Counted from the first letter of the stretch, positions 39,723-51,400 are shown. The stretch is DNA of 64,000 nt from Sporobacter sp963677825 (GCA_963677825.2 CAXXEF010000001.1:1736001-1800000); one strand, 5' to 3'. Numbers and translations are program-made. The notes: generated by a model from the letters alone, not told the origin.

Positions 39723-40829
39723 ATGGTCGTCACTGCAGTTTCACTTGAAAATTTCAGAAATTACACCAGCTTTTCCACAGCTTTTTCCGATAAAGTGAAC
39801 GTCATTGTCGGCAATAACGCGCAGGGCAAGACAAATCTGCTCGAATCCGTTTACTACATGACGGCAGGTCGGTCGTTTCGCGCCAGAAGCGACAAGGAAC
39901 TCATCCGCTTCACCGCTGACAGCGCACTTATCAAGCTCGATTTTGAACGGTCCGGCCGCGCGCAAAAGCTTGAAGCGCGGTTATATCGCGGTCGTCGTCG
40001 TCAGTTTCTAGCCGGCGGTGTCAAGCTGAAATCGGCCACGGAACTGTCTGGCCGGTTACGTGCCGTGCTTTTCTGTCCGGACGATTTAAACATCGTTTCG
40101 GAAGGCGCCGCTGTTCGGCGGCGCCTGATGGACGGCTGCCTAAGCCAGCTGCGGCCGCGCTACGCGGCCATTCTGTCCGAATTTAATCGCGTTTTAGAAC
40201 ATAAAACACGGATTTTACGCGATCATCACGAAAAACCGTCACTTTTATACACGTTAGACGACTTTGACTATCGCCTGGCGACGATGAGCGCCGAACTCAT
40301 CCACTACAGAGCAGCGTATGCTGCTCTGCTTTCGGAAAAGGCCGCCGAAATCCACAGTGATTTTTCCGGCGGCACCGAAGCGCTGAGTATCCGATACAGC
40401 ACCGTGCGCACTATCAGTGATCCTGAGCAAGCACCCGCAGATCTGCTTGAGCCGCTGCTTTTACACCTTCGTGAGCATCGGCGCGCAGAGCTTGACAGCG
40501 GTCTATGCCTGTCCGGTGCGCATAAAGACGATCTCATTATCGACATCAACGGCAGCGCGGCCCGCAGTTTTGCCTCTCAGGGGCAGGCGCGCACGGCAGC
40601 CCTGTCGATCAAGCTCGCCGAGCGCGCGCTCCATTACGACGACCGGGGCGAGTATCCGCTTTTACTGCTGGACGATGTACTTTCCGAGCTCGATGCGTCG
40701 CGTCAGAACTTCGTACTCAACCATATTAGCGAAGGGCAAGTTTTTATCACGACATGCGACGATATCGGTCTGGCACGAAAAACCGGCGGCAAAATTCTAC
40801 GCATCGACGGCGGACGGCTCATAGACTGA
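39723..40829 (+). CDS. recF: DNA replication and repair protein RecF
   Basis: 368 residues of the SMC-like ABC ATPase type. Walker A VGNNAQGKTNLLESVYYMT, signature SQGQARTAALSIKLAE, Walker B LLLLDDVLSELDASRQ. It loads RecA at single-strand gaps with RecO and RecR. Translation is likely coupled to yaaA. Confidence 0.96.
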   Translation: MVVTAVSLENFRNYTSFSTAFSDKVNVIVGNNAQGKTNLLESVYYMTAGRSFRARSDKELIRFTADSALIKLDFERSGRAQKLEARLYRGRRRQFLAGGVKLKSATELSGRLRAVLFCPDDLNIVSEGAAVRRRLMDGCLSQLRPRYAAILSEFNRVLEHKTRILRDHHEKPSLLYTLDDFDYRLATMSAELIHYRAAYAALLSEKAAEIHSDFSGGTEALSIRYSTVRTISDPEQAPADLLEPLLLHLREHRRAELDSGLCLSGAHKDDLIIDINGSAARSFASQGQARTAALSIKLAERALHYDDRGEYPLLLLDDVLSELDASRQNFVLNHISEGQVFITTCDDIGLARKTGGKILRIDGGRLID

Positions 40830-40893
40830 CGCGCTGATGAAAAAGATGCCGCAATTTTGGATAAAATAACCATGTGCGAGTGAAGGAGCGGCC

Positions 40894-41160
40894 ATGTATT
40901 TACATTTGGGTCAAAATGTCGTTATACCGGCGGAATCGGTCGTCGGGGTGTTTGATATGGACAACTCAACCGGCGCGCTGATTACGCGCACATTTTTGTC
41001 AACGGCAGAAAAGCGCGGTCAGATCGTCAATGTATCCGACGATATCCCGAAATCGTTCATCGTTAGCGTCAGCGGTAAGAAAACAACCGTTTACCTCTCG
41101 CAGCTCTCGTCGGCGACGCTGTATAAGCGCAGCGAGACGAACCAATTTACCGAATTATAG
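40894..41160 (+). CDS. remB: RemB-like DUF370 regulator
   Basis: 88 residues: MYLHLGQNVVIPAESVVGVF, then DMDNSTGALITRTFL and a short basic middle part. This matches the DUF370/RemB (YaaB) family encoded between recF and gyrB in Firmicutes, linked in Bacillus to biofilm matrix gene expression. AAGGAG precedes the ATG. Spacing to recF is 64 bp and to gyrB 47 bp. Confidence 0.85.
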   Translation: MYLHLGQNVVIPAESVVGVFDMDNSTGALITRTFLSTAEKRGQIVNVSDDIPKSFIVSVSGKKTTVYLSQLSSATLYKRSETNQFTEL

Positions 41161-41207
41161 ACGCCTTTCGTCAGGCGTTCCCTTTAATCCAACGGAGGAG
41201 ATAGACA

Positions 41208-43139
<1,932 letters not shown>

Positions 43140-43180
43140 CTTCCCCGATTTTAAACGAGTCCGTGAAAGGTTTGATATAG

Positions 43181-45814
43181 ATGGCACGTAAAGAAAAGGA
43201 TTTAGAGCAGCTGCGCTACCCCGACCAAAAAATCGTCGTCACGCAGCTGGAAGACGAGATGCAAAAGTCGTACATCGACTATGCGATGAGCGTTATCGTC
43301 AGCCGGGCGCTGCCCGATGTGCGAGACGGGCTCAAACCTGTTCACCGCCGCATTCTTTATTCCATGTACGAGGACAACCTGACGAGCGAAAAGCCGTTTA
43401 GGAAATCGGCGACGGCCGTTGGTAACGTACTCGGCCGGTACCATCCGCATGGTGATGCGTCGGTTTATGACGCGCTGGTGCGTATGGCGCAGGACTTTTC
43501 CCTGCGCTACACGCTGATCGACGGGCACGGCAACTTCGGCTCGATCGACGGTGACCCGCCGGCTGCCTACCGATACACAGAAGCGCGCATGTCGAAGATT
43601 TCTGCCGAGCTTTTGCGCGATATCGAAAAAGAAACCGTCGACTGGGATTCCAACTACGATGAAACACGCAAAGAGCCGCGTGTCGTCCCCAGCCGTTACC
43701 CGAACCTGCTCGTCAACGGTTCGTCGGGCATCGCTGTCGGTATGACGACAAACATCCCGCCGCACAATCTACGCGAAGTCATCGACGCGGTCGTTTGCGT
43801 ACTCAATAACGACGAGGCCGAGCTTGACGACATGATGGAGCACATCAAAGGCCCCGACTTCCCGACGCGCGGTATCATCATGGGCCGCGCCGGCATCCGT
43901 GCTGCGTACGCGACGGGCCGCGGGCGTGTGCATGTCCGTGCGCGCGTCGAAATGGAAGAGTTTTCACAAGGGCGCACGCGTATCATCGTCACGGAGCTGC
44001 CGTATCAGGTGAACAAGGCGCGGCTTATCGAGTCGATCGCCGAGCAGGTTAAAACCAAGCGCATCGAGGGTATCTCCGGCATGCGCGACGAGTCCGACCG
44101 TGACGGCATGCGTATCGTCATCGAGCTCAAACGCGACGCCAACCCGCAGGTCGTACTCAATCGCCTGTATAAAACCACCCAGATGCAAACGACCTTTGCC
44201 ATGGTGCTGCTCGCGCTGGTCGACGACCAGTCACAGCCGAAAGTGCTGACGCTGCGCCAGATTATCGACGAATATATCGCTTTCCAGCGCGAGATTTTGC
44301 GTCGCCGGACGGAATACGACTTGAAGAAAGCGCGCGAACGCGCCCATCTGCTTGAAGGGCTGCGTATCGCCGTTGATAATATCGACGAAGTGATCCGCAT
44401 CATCCGTTCCAGCTATAATAACGCCCGCGAGCGTTTGATGGAGCGTTTTAGCTTGTCCGAAGTGCAGGCACAGGCCATTCTGGAAATGCAGCTGAGAAGG
44501 CTGCAAGGTCTTGAGCGCGAAAAAATCGAAGCGGAATATCAGCAGCTGCAAGAGAAGATTGCCTACTTCCTGCGCTTACTTGCCGAGGAAGCGCTGTTAA
44601 AAGCGGTGCTCATTGAAGAGCTGACGGAGATCCGAGACAAGTTTGGTGACGACCGCCGTACGGAGATCGCCATCGTCGAAGATGAGATCGACATCGAGGA
44701 TCTCATCGACGAGGAGGAGTGTGTTTACACGCTCACCAACGAGGGTTATATCAAGCGCATGCCTGCGAATACGTATCGCACGCAAAAGCGCGGCGGCCGC
44801 GGCATTACGGCGATGACGACGCGCGAGGAAGATTACGTGGAAACAGTTTTCACTGCCTCCACGCACGACTATATCCTGTTTTTCACAAACGCCGGACGTG
44901 CGTACCGCAAAAAGGGCTATCTGATCCCCGAGTCCGGACGACAGGCCAAGGGCACGAACATTATCAACATTATCCCCACGGAGCCCGGCGAAAAGGTATC
45001 TGCCATGATCGCCGCGCGCGACTTCGATGCAGAAGACGTTTATCTCGTCTTTATAACAAAAACCGGCACGGTTAAGCGTATCCGCATGTCGGCGCTGAAA
45101 AATATCCGCAATGTCGGCATCCGCGCCATTACGCTCACCGAGGATGACGAACTGATCAGCGTGCGCGAAACGGACGGCAATCAGAAGATTCTCATCGCCT
45201 CGCATGACGGTATGGCCATCTGCTTCTCCGAAAACGACCTGCGCCCGATGGGCCGCACGGCCGTCGGCGTGCGCGGCATCCGTTTACGCGAGGGCGACTA
45301 CTGCGTCGGCGCGGCACGGACGCGCGAGGGCGGCGCGCTGCTGACCGTCACGGAAAACGGCTTTGGAAAGCGTACGCCGATCGACGAGTATTTGCGCGGC
45401 TCGGGCGACGAAGGTGCCGAGAAAACGGCGCAGAACCGCGGCGGCTACGGCCTTAAAAACTATCACATTACGGAAAAGACCGGAAAAGTCGCCGCCATCA
45501 AGGTTGTCGACGATAACGACGATATCCTGCTCATCTCCGACGACGGGACGATCATTCGTATGGCTGCGGCCGACATCAGCACCTACAGCCGCGCGACGCA
45601 GGGCGTGCGCCTGATGCGCATCGGCGAGGATTCGCGTGTGATCTCCATCGCGCGTACGGAAAAAGACGATGAAGACGATGACGAAGCGCTCTCGGATGAC
45701 GACAGCTGCACTTGTGCACCCGCAGCGGCGGCAGTACAAGCGTCTGCGGCTGATAATGCCGACGCCGAACCGACGGACAGCGAAGCGGCAGGGGAGCAGA
45801 CCGACGAAGAATAA
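43181..45814 (+). CDS. gyrA: DNA gyrase subunit A
   Basis: 877 residues. Breakage-reunion domain with catalytic Tyr 132 (AAYRYTEARM) and the C-terminal beta-pinwheel with the GyrA-box-like QAKGTNIINI. The resistance-determining loop reads HPHGDASVYD, so the position of E. coli Ser 83 is Ala 93. The last ~55 residues are a very acidic low-complexity tail. AAAGG precedes the ATG. Likely co-transcribed with gyrB. Confidence 0.97.
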   Translation: MARKEKDLEQLRYPDQKIVVTQLEDEMQKSYIDYAMSVIVSRALPDVRDGLKPVHRRILYSMYEDNLTSEKPFRKSATAVGNVLGRYHPHGDASVYDALVRMAQDFSLRYTLIDGHGNFGSIDGDPPAAYRYTEARMSKISAELLRDIEKETVDWDSNYDETRKEPRVVPSRYPNLLVNGSSGIAVGMTTNIPPHNLREVIDAVVCVLNNDEAELDDMMEHIKGPDFPTRGIIMGRAGIRAAYATGRGRVHVRARVEMEEFSQGRTRIIVTELPYQVNKARLIESIAEQVKTKRIEGISGMRDESDRDGMRIVIELKRDANPQVVLNRLYKTTQMQTTFAMVLLALVDDQSQPKVLTLRQIIDEYIAFQREILRRRTEYDLKKARERAHLLEGLRIAVDNIDEVIRIIRSSYNNARERLMERFSLSEVQAQAILEMQLRRLQGLEREKIEAEYQQLQEKIAYFLRLLAEEALLKAVLIEELTEIRDKFGDDRRTEIAIVEDEIDIEDLIDEEECVYTLTNEGYIKRMPANTYRTQKRGGRGITAMTTREEDYVETVFTASTHDYILFFTNAGRAYRKKGYLIPESGRQAKGTNIINIIPTEPGEKVSAMIAARDFDAEDVYLVFITKTGTVKRIRMSALKNIRNVGIRAITLTEDDELISVRETDGNQKILIASHDGMAICFSENDLRPMGRTAVGVRGIRLREGDYCVGAARTREGGALLTVTENGFGKRTPIDEYLRGSGDEGAEKTAQNRGGYGLKNYHITEKTGKVAAIKVVDDNDDILLISDDGTIIRMAAADISTYSRATQGVRLMRIGEDSRVISIARTEKDDEDDDEALSDDDSCTCAPAAAAVQASAADNADAEPTDSEAAGEQTDEE

Positions 45815-45828
45815 GACGGAGACCTGCG

Positions 45829-45906
45829 CATAAGAACGTAACAAAATATTCTGACGATACGTGCTCCGGCAACCCCGGAGAGCGTGCGATGCACGCCTCC
45901 AAATGA
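45829..45906 (+). pseudogene. Truncated duplicate of the rnhA 5' end
   Basis: Translates in one frame as KNVTKYSDDTCSGNPG then ERAMHASK and a stop, aligning to the start of RnhA (MKNVTIYTDGACSGNPG) but without its GPGGWGAIL segment. It lies about 155 bp upstream of the real gene. It looks like a local duplication that then decayed. The rest of 45907–45989 holds no gene. Confidence 0.75.
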
Positions 45907-45989
45907 TGTCCCCACTCGCGCCCGGCTTTGCCGCAACTGCTGGGGGATGACAACGGGCGGGGCTTGCCGGCGCCGATATCAGGTGATTT

Positions 45990-46433
45990 ATGAAGAATGT
46001 AACAATATATACGGACGGTGCGTGCTCCGGCAACCCCGGCCCGGGGGGCTGGGGCGCGATCTTGATGCACGGCTCACGCGCGAAAGAGCTGTCCGGCGGG
46101 CATCCGGAAACGACGAACAACCGCATGGAGCTGTCCGGCGCCATCACGGCGCTTGAGGCGCTCAAGGAGCCGTGCCGCGTCGAGCTATTTACCGATTCGC
46201 AATACATCGTCAACGCGATCAACGAGGGGTGGCTTGCCGGCTGGCAGCGCCGCGGTTGGCGGCGCAAGGGCGGTGACGTCAAGAACATCGATTTGTGGCA
46301 GCGCCTCATCCCGCTTTTAGAAACGCACGACGTGACGTTTCACTGGGTCAAGGGTCATGCCGACAACGAGTATAACAACCGCTGTGACGCACTTGCCGTC
46401 GCCGAGCGGGATAAATACGCAGGCAGAATATAA
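45990..46433 (+). CDS. rnhA: Ribonuclease HI
   Basis: 147 residues. It cuts the RNA strand of RNA–DNA hybrids using two metal ions. Catalytic carboxylates are seen in IYTDGACSGNPGPGGW, TNNRMELSGAITAL, ELFTDSQYIVNAI and the C-terminal WVKGHADNEYNNRCDALA. CAGGTGAT precedes the ATG. It is downstream of gyrA, with a decayed copy of its own 5' end between, and is followed by a terminator. Confidence 0.95.
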   Translation: MKNVTIYTDGACSGNPGPGGWGAILMHGSRAKELSGGHPETTNNRMELSGAITALEALKEPCRVELFTDSQYIVNAINEGWLAGWQRRGWRRKGGDVKNIDLWQRLIPLLETHDVTFHWVKGHADNEYNNRCDALAVAERDKYAGRI

Positions 46434-46459
46434 AAACCGCCCCTATAGGGGCGGTTTTT
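46432..46459 (+). terminator. rnhA terminator
   Basis: 12-bp stem (46432–46443 with 46448–46459), TATA loop; the 3' arm ends in TTTTT. Confidence 0.9.
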
Positions 46460-46538
46460 ATATTAGTAGCGGGAAATTGGACAAGACAAATACGCCGGAT
46501 GGGTGATATAATGAGCCAAAACAAAGGGGGAGACCGTC

Positions 46539-46910
46539 ATGCAATTTACTTTCCTGCACAATAATATCAACGTGCTCGACCTCGATAAAAGCCTTGCGTT
46601 TTATAAAGAGGCGCTCGGCTTGGAGGAAGCCAACCGCTTTGAGGCGGACAACGGCAGTTTTAAGATTGTGTTTTTAACAGACGGTACATCGTCGCATCAA
46701 CTGGAGCTGACGTGGCTGCGCGATCAGACGAAACCGTACGAACTTGGCGACAACGAGATCCATCTGGCCGTCGGTGTTGACGATTTGGAGACCGCGCGTG
46801 CGTTTCATAAGCAAATGGGCGTCGTGTGCTATGAAAACACGGATATGGGCATCTACTTTATTGAAGATCCCGACGGATACTGGACAGAGATTCTGCCAAA
46901 CAAGAGATAA
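46539..46910 (+). CDS. Glyoxalase/VOC family protein (lactoylglutathione lyase-like)
   Basis: 123 residues of one VOC fold: FLHNNINVLDLDKSLAFYKE and ALGLEEANRF in the first module, NEIHLAVGVDDLETA and DPDGYWTEILPN in the second. His and Glu residues at the usual metal positions are present. It would detoxify methylglyoxal adducts or act on a related substrate; the exact substrate is not evident. A TATAAT at 46506–46511 and AAAGGGGGAG upstream support an independent unit. It ends before a terminator shared with the convergent atp operon. Confidence 0.85.
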   Translation: MQFTFLHNNINVLDLDKSLAFYKEALGLEEANRFEADNGSFKIVFLTDGTSSHQLELTWLRDQTKPYELGDNEIHLAVGVDDLETARAFHKQMGVVCYENTDMGIYFIEDPDGYWTEILPNKR

Positions 46911-46920
46911 GCATGCAGAA

Positions 46921-46952
46921 AACCGCCGGCCATCTGGCCGGCGGTTTTTTAT
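46921..46952. terminator. Bidirectional terminator, glyoxalase / atp operon
   Basis: 11-bp GC-rich stem with ATCT loop, followed by TTTTTT on the plus strand and preceded by AAAA. It lies between convergent genes. Confidence 0.88.
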
Positions 46953-46955
46953 ATG

Positions 46956-47366
46956 TTATTGGCGTGTCTTTTTGACCTGAAGGCGCGCCATTGCGCGCGC
47001 CAGCGCCATTTTTGACTGCTGGTATTCCTTCATGCTCTGCCGCTGGCGCAGCCGTTCCTCGGCACGCTGCAGCGACTCCTCGGCACGACGGCGGTCGATT
47101 TCCTCCGGCGTCTCGCATGCTTGCGCATAGACGAGGATTTCGTCGTGACGTACCTCCAGAAAACCCTCAGAGTTGAAAATCTTTTCGACTGATTGATCCG
47201 GTTTTCTTAGTTGCAGCGTCCCAACGACCAATGGCATGACGATCGGCACGTGATGGGCCAAGAATTCAAACTGTCCGTCTGTCGTCGTCACGGTGAGCGA
47301 CTCGACAGGGCAGTCACAGACTTGCCGTTCGGGCGTTAGAACTTTTAAATTAAACGTTTGGGCCAT
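46956..47366 (-). CDS. atpC: ATP synthase F1 epsilon subunit
   Basis: 136 residues: N-terminal beta-sandwich (LTPERQVCDCPVESLTVTTT, DGQFEFLAHHVPIV) and a C-terminal helical hairpin. It is part of the central stalk and regulates ATP hydrolysis. GGGAGG lies upstream of the ATG. It is the last gene of the operon. Confidence 0.94.
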   Translation of the reverse strand: MAQTFNLKVLTPERQVCDCPVESLTVTTTDGQFEFLAHHVPIVMPLVVGTLQLRKPDQSVEKIFNSEGFLEVRHDEILVYAQACETPEEIDRRRAEESLQRAEERLRQRQSMKEYQQSKMALARAMARLQVKKTRQ

Positions 47367-47389
47367 ATTGAGCCAACCTCCCGACGCTG

Positions 47390-48781
47390 CTAATTCATGT
47401 CCTTAACTTTTTCGTATACGTCATCGATATCGCCGACCATTGAAAACGCCGTTTCGGGATAGTCGTCCGTTTCGCCGCCGAGAATTGCCTCGAACGACCG
47501 GACGGTGTCCTTAAGCTGCACGTATTTACCCTTGTTACCTGTGAATTGTTCGGCAACAGTAAACGGCTGCGATAAAAATTGCTGGATACGCCGCGCACGG
47601 TAAACAGTCCGGCGGTCGTCTTCAGATAGCTCTTCCATACCGAGAATGGCAATGATGTCGCGTAGCTCGCGGTAGCGGTTGAGGCAGGAGATGACGCCCT
47701 GCGCCGTATTATAATGCTGCTTGCCGACAATCACCGGGTCGAGGATGCGCGAGTAGGATTCCAGCGGGTTGACGGCCGGATAAATGCCAATTTCAGCGAT
47801 CGAGCGCGATAGAACGGTCGTCGCGTCCAAATGGGAGAAGATTGTGGCCGGTGCCGGGTCGGTCAGGTCGTCTGCCGGAACGTAGATCGCCTGAACAGAT
47901 GTGATCGAGCCGCTTTTTGTTGAAACGATGCGCTCTTCAAGGTCACCCAGCTCCTTCGCAAGCGTTGGCTGATAGCCAACAGCGGACGGCATACGACCTA
48001 GGAGCGCCGACACCTCGTTACCGGCCTGTACATAGCGGAAGATGTTGTCGATGAACAAGAGTACGTCGCGGTTCATTTCGTCACGGAAGTATTCGGCCAT
48101 CGTCAAACCGGTCAGGCCGACGCGCATACGCGAGCCGGGCGGTTCGTTCATCTGGCCGAAGGCGAGCGCTGTATTTTCCAGCGCGCCGGAGCTTTTCATA
48201 TCCTCGATGAGCTCGTTGCCCTCGCGGCTGCGTTCGCCGACGCCGGCAAATACGGAAAAGCCGCCGTGCATTTTGGCAATATTGTAAATGAGCTCCATGA
48301 TTAAAACGGTTTTACCGACGCCGGCGCCGCCGAACAGGCCGATTTTACCGCCCTTGGAATACGGTGTAATCAGATCGATGACCTTGATGCCCGTTTCAAA
48401 CGGTTCGGTGACGGGGGTTAGATCCGTGAATTCCGGCGCTTTGCGGTGGATGTCCCACATGGTCTCCGTATTGATCTCCGGGCCGTTGTCGATCGGGCGG
48501 CCGAGTACGTCGACAACACGGCCGAGCACCTCTTTGCCGACAGGTACGCGAATACCGTGACCGGTGTTTTTAACGGTGATCCCGCAGTACAGGCCGTCGG
48601 TTGCTTCCAATGCGACGCAGCGGACAGTACCGGGGGAGATGTTCGCTGCGACCTCCATATGCCGACCGTCGGACGTAACCAGAAGATCGTTGAGCTGCGG
48701 TTCGTTTTCGACGCTTTCAAAGCGGACGTCCAAAACAGGGCCGCTGATTCTGACAAGCACGCCGTCGTTGGTGTTGGCCAT
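47390..48781 (-). CDS. atpD: ATP synthase F1 beta subunit
   Basis: 463 residues, the catalytic subunit. Walker A GGAGVGKTVLIMEL, FAGVGERSREGNELIEDM, LLFIDNIFRYVQAG and the signature PAVNPLESYSRIL region are intact (Pro-Ala-Val-Asn-Pro variant). AAAGGAG precedes the ATG; atpG ends 2 bp upstream. Confidence 0.97.
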   Translation of the reverse strand: MANTNDGVLVRISGPVLDVRFESVENEPQLNDLLVTSDGRHMEVAANISPGTVRCVALEATDGLYCGITVKNTGHGIRVPVGKEVLGRVVDVLGRPIDNGPEINTETMWDIHRKAPEFTDLTPVTEPFETGIKVIDLITPYSKGGKIGLFGGAGVGKTVLIMELIYNIAKMHGGFSVFAGVGERSREGNELIEDMKSSGALENTALAFGQMNEPPGSRMRVGLTGLTMAEYFRDEMNRDVLLFIDNIFRYVQAGNEVSALLGRMPSAVGYQPTLAKELGDLEERIVSTKSGSITSVQAIYVPADDLTDPAPATIFSHLDATTVLSRSIAEIGIYPAVNPLESYSRILDPVIVGKQHYNTAQGVISCLNRYRELRDIIAILGMEELSEDDRRTVYRARRIQQFLSQPFTVAEQFTGNKGKYVQLKDTVRSFEAILGGETDDYPETAFSMVGDIDDVYEKVKDMN

Positions 48782-48783
48782 GA

Positions 48784-49665
48784 TTAATTGTCTCCTTTGT
48801 TGAGGATTTCCGCGGCGCCCGTGATTTCCGCGATCTCGTTGGTGATCGCCGCCTGACGCGCCATGTTGTACTGCGTTTGCAGGCCTTTTAGCATCTCCTG
48901 CGCGTTTGTTGTCGCGCTGTGCATGGCGTTCATGCGTGCGTAGTGCTCGCTGGCGTAGGCCTGCACCATCACCTCAAATAAGATGCCGAGGATATACTGC
49001 GGAATCAGAAGATCAAAGACCTCCTGCGCCGTTGGATGGTACATGATATCCGTCAGCGGCTCCGTGCCCTCAATATCGCAGTAGTCCTCAAGTAAAATCG
49101 GTAAAAGCCGGCGGACGACCGGCTTGTTTTTTGTTTCGCCGTAAAATGAGGTGTAGACGATCTGGAGTTCGTCGGTATGATGGTTGTTGAACATTTCCAT
49201 TGTATCAACGACGAGCCGCCGTGCCCGTGAAAGCGTCGGGTCCTGGGCAATACCCAGCAAGGCGACGTCAGGCGTCATGCGTTTGCGCAGAAAAAACTCT
49301 TCAGCGGTGTTGCCGATGGTGATGATTGAATGATCGGGGTGTGCGTTAATCTCTTCGAGCGCCGTGTCAAGCACGTGGCGGTTATACGAGCCGCACAGCC
49401 CCTTGTCGCCGGAAATGACGATAAAGGTGCAATGGTGTTCGCCGCGCTCGCAGTCGTCACACAGATACGGATGCGTGATGTCCGGCATGGTGTTGAGGAT
49501 TTCCTTCATCGTGCGCTGGACGTTCTCAAAATATCGGCGGTTGTGCTCGATATGCGTCATGACGCGCTTCATCCGGGTCGAGGAGACCATTTCCATCGCA
49601 CCGGTGATCTTCTTGGTCTGCTCGACGGCTGCAATATGATGGCGAATCTCGTTAGGATTGGCCAT
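48784..49665 (-). CDS. atpG: ATP synthase F1 gamma subunit
   Basis: 293 residues from the ATG at 49665 (MANPNEIRHHIAAVEQTKKI), which has GAGAGGG at normal distance; eight more codons are open upstream. N- and C-terminal helices form the rotor shaft (MEMVSSTRMKRV; ATTNAQEMLKGLQTQYNMAR). The start overlaps the atpA stop by 14 bp, implying coupled translation. Confidence 0.95.
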   Translation of the reverse strand: MANPNEIRHHIAAVEQTKKITGAMEMVSSTRMKRVMTHIEHNRRYFENVQRTMKEILNTMPDITHPYLCDDCERGEHHCTFIVISGDKGLCGSYNRHVLDTALEEINAHPDHSIITIGNTAEEFFLRKRMTPDVALLGIAQDPTLSRARRLVVDTMEMFNNHHTDELQIVYTSFYGETKNKPVVRRLLPILLEDYCDIEGTEPLTDIMYHPTAQEVFDLLIPQYILGILFEVMVQAYASEHYARMNAMHSATTNAQEMLKGLQTQYNMARQAAITNEIAEITGAAEILNKGDN

Positions 49666-51400
49666 TTGCGCCCTCTCTTTCCGAGGCAAACCGCTTGAAT
49701 GCGCGGTCCAGATCTACTTTATCCTCGTCAGACAGATTGCCGGTTGTATCAATATGTTTCATGACGGAGGGAATCGATGTGTGCAGAAACGCCAGCAGCC
49801 TACTGCGCGCGTCGTCGATGTCGTCTTTGTCGTAGGCTTTAAATACGCCGCTTTTAACAGCCAGGAGAATCGACACCTGCTCACTGAGCGCGAAAAGCTG
49901 ATCCTGATGCTGCTTGAGCAGTTCCATCAAACGTTCACCGTTTCGGAGCATCGTCGACGTTGCGTCGTCAATATCAGCGCCGAACTGTGCAAACACGGCC
50001 ATTTCGCGATACTGCGCGACGTCAAGCCGGAGACTGCCGGAGACAGTGCGCATGGCCTTGTGCTGCGCCGAGCGGCCGACACGCGAGACAGAAAGACCAA
50101 CGTTAACGGCCGGGCGCATACCGGCGTTAAACAGCTCGCTTTCCAGATAGATCTGGCCGTCTGTGATGGAAATGACATTCGTCGGTATATACGCGGAGAT
50201 ATCGCCCGCCATCGTCTCGACGATCGGCAGCGCCGTCATCGACCCGCCGCCGTGCTCGTCACTGAGCTTTGCAGCACGCTCAAGCAGGCGGCTGTGCAAA
50301 TAGAAAACGTCACCGGGGTATGCTTCGCGGCCCGACGGGCGACGCAGAAGCAAAGACATCGAGCGGTACGCGACCGCGTGTTTACTTAAATCGTCGTAGA
50401 CGATTAAAACGTCTTTACCGGCATACATAAACTCCTCGGCGATGGCGCACGCCGCGTACGGCGCGATATACTGCATGGCCGCCGCGTCGCTTGAGAACGC
50501 CGCGACAACAACAGAGTTTTCCATTGCGCCGGACTTTTCGAGCGAATGGATCAGACCTGAAACGGTGGAGGCCTTTTGGCCGATGGCGCAGTAGACGCAA
50601 TAAACGTCACGTCCGCGCTGATTCATGATCGCGGACAGCGCGATCGATGTTTTACCGGTCTGCCGGTCGCCGATGATCAGCTCTCGCTGGCCGCGGCCGA
50701 TCGGGATCATGCTGTCAATCGATAATACGCCCGTTTCAAGGGCCGTGTTGACGGGTGAGCGATCCATAATTGTCGGTGCGTTGGATTCGATGGGGCGCGT
50801 TTTCTTGCTGTCGATGGGGCCCTTGCCGTCCAGCGGGCGGCCGATGGGGTCGACGACGCGGCCGAGCAGTTCCTTGCCGACGGTTACCTCGGCAACGCGG
50901 CCTGTCGGCCGGACGACGCTCGACGTGGAAATTGTTCCGCCCAAAAGCGCCGCACTTATCCTGTCGACCGTCAGATCAAGCGTCAGGCCGACGGCGCCGC
51001 CGTCAAACTCTAACAGCTCACCGTATTTACAGTTGGACAATCCCCGGATGTGGACGATATTGTCGCCGAAGCTTTCCACCTCACCGAACTCATAGACCGT
51101 GTCGGTCGGTTCGATGGTCGGAATTTGCTTCTTCAGAAACGTTCCGACTGTGGTGGAAGAGGAGTCAACCTGCCAGTCGCCCTGGTTACTGAGTTTACGC
51201 CCGAATTCATACAGCCGGGTGGAGTAGCTTGCGTCGTATACCCGCCCGTCGATGATCGCAATAAACCCACCGATCAGCTTGGGGTCTTCGACAACGTCGA
51301 AATCCAGCTCCCGGTCCAGCTTTTTGGCGAAACCTTCTTTAATTTCTTGTATCGTTTGCTCATCATATGGGGCGGAGATGAGCAGTAATGGTTTATTCAT
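49652..51400 (-). CDS. atpA: ATP synthase delta(C-terminal domain)–alpha fusion
   Basis: 582 residues. Residues about 6–70 match the C-terminal domain of the delta/OSCP subunit (LLISAPYDEQTIQEIKEGFA; KKLDRELDFDVVEDPKLIGG; DGRVYDASYSTRLYEFGRKL). Residues about 78–582 are a complete alpha subunit: N-terminal helix VGTFLKKQI, Walker A GDRQTGKTSIAL and the expected C-terminal domain. There is no separate atpH; atpF overlaps this start by 4 bp, so no delta N-terminal domain is encoded here. In other synthases that domain only links delta to the alpha N-terminus. The fusion could therefore replace that contact with a covalent one while keeping the delta domain that holds subunit b. Confidence 0.93.
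   Translation of the reverse strand: MNKPLLLISAPYDEQTIQEIKEGFAKKLDRELDFDVVEDPKLIGGFIAIIDGRVYDASYSTRLYEFGRKLSNQGDWQVDSSSTTVGTFLKKQIPTIEPTDTVYEFGEVESFGDNIVHIRGLSNCKYGELLEFDGGAVGLTLDLTVDRISAALLGGTISTSSVVRPTGRVAEVTVGKELLGRVVDPIGRPLDGKGPIDSKKTRPIESNAPTIMDRSPVNTALETGVLSIDSMIPIGRGQRELIIGDRQTGKTSIALSAIMNQRGRDVYCVYCAIGQKASTVSGLIHSLEKSGAMENSVVVAAFSSDAAAMQYIAPYAACAIAEEFMYAGKDVLIVYDDLSKHAVAYRSMSLLLRRPSGREAYPGDVFYLHSRLLERAAKLSDEHGGGSMTALPIVETMAGDISAYIPTNVISITDGQIYLESELFNAGMRPAVNVGLSVSRVGRSAQHKAMRTVSGSLRLDVAQYREMAVFAQFGADIDDATSTMLRNGERLMELLKQHQDQLFALSEQVSILLAVKSGVFKAYDKDDIDDARSRLLAFLHTSIPSVMKHIDTTGNLSDEDKVDLDRAFKRFASEREGANGQS

Noticed and set aside
45284..46309. 341-codon minus-strand frame over gyrA and rnhA
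   Set aside because: Shadow of two real genes. Its internal repetition comes from the rnhA 5' duplication.
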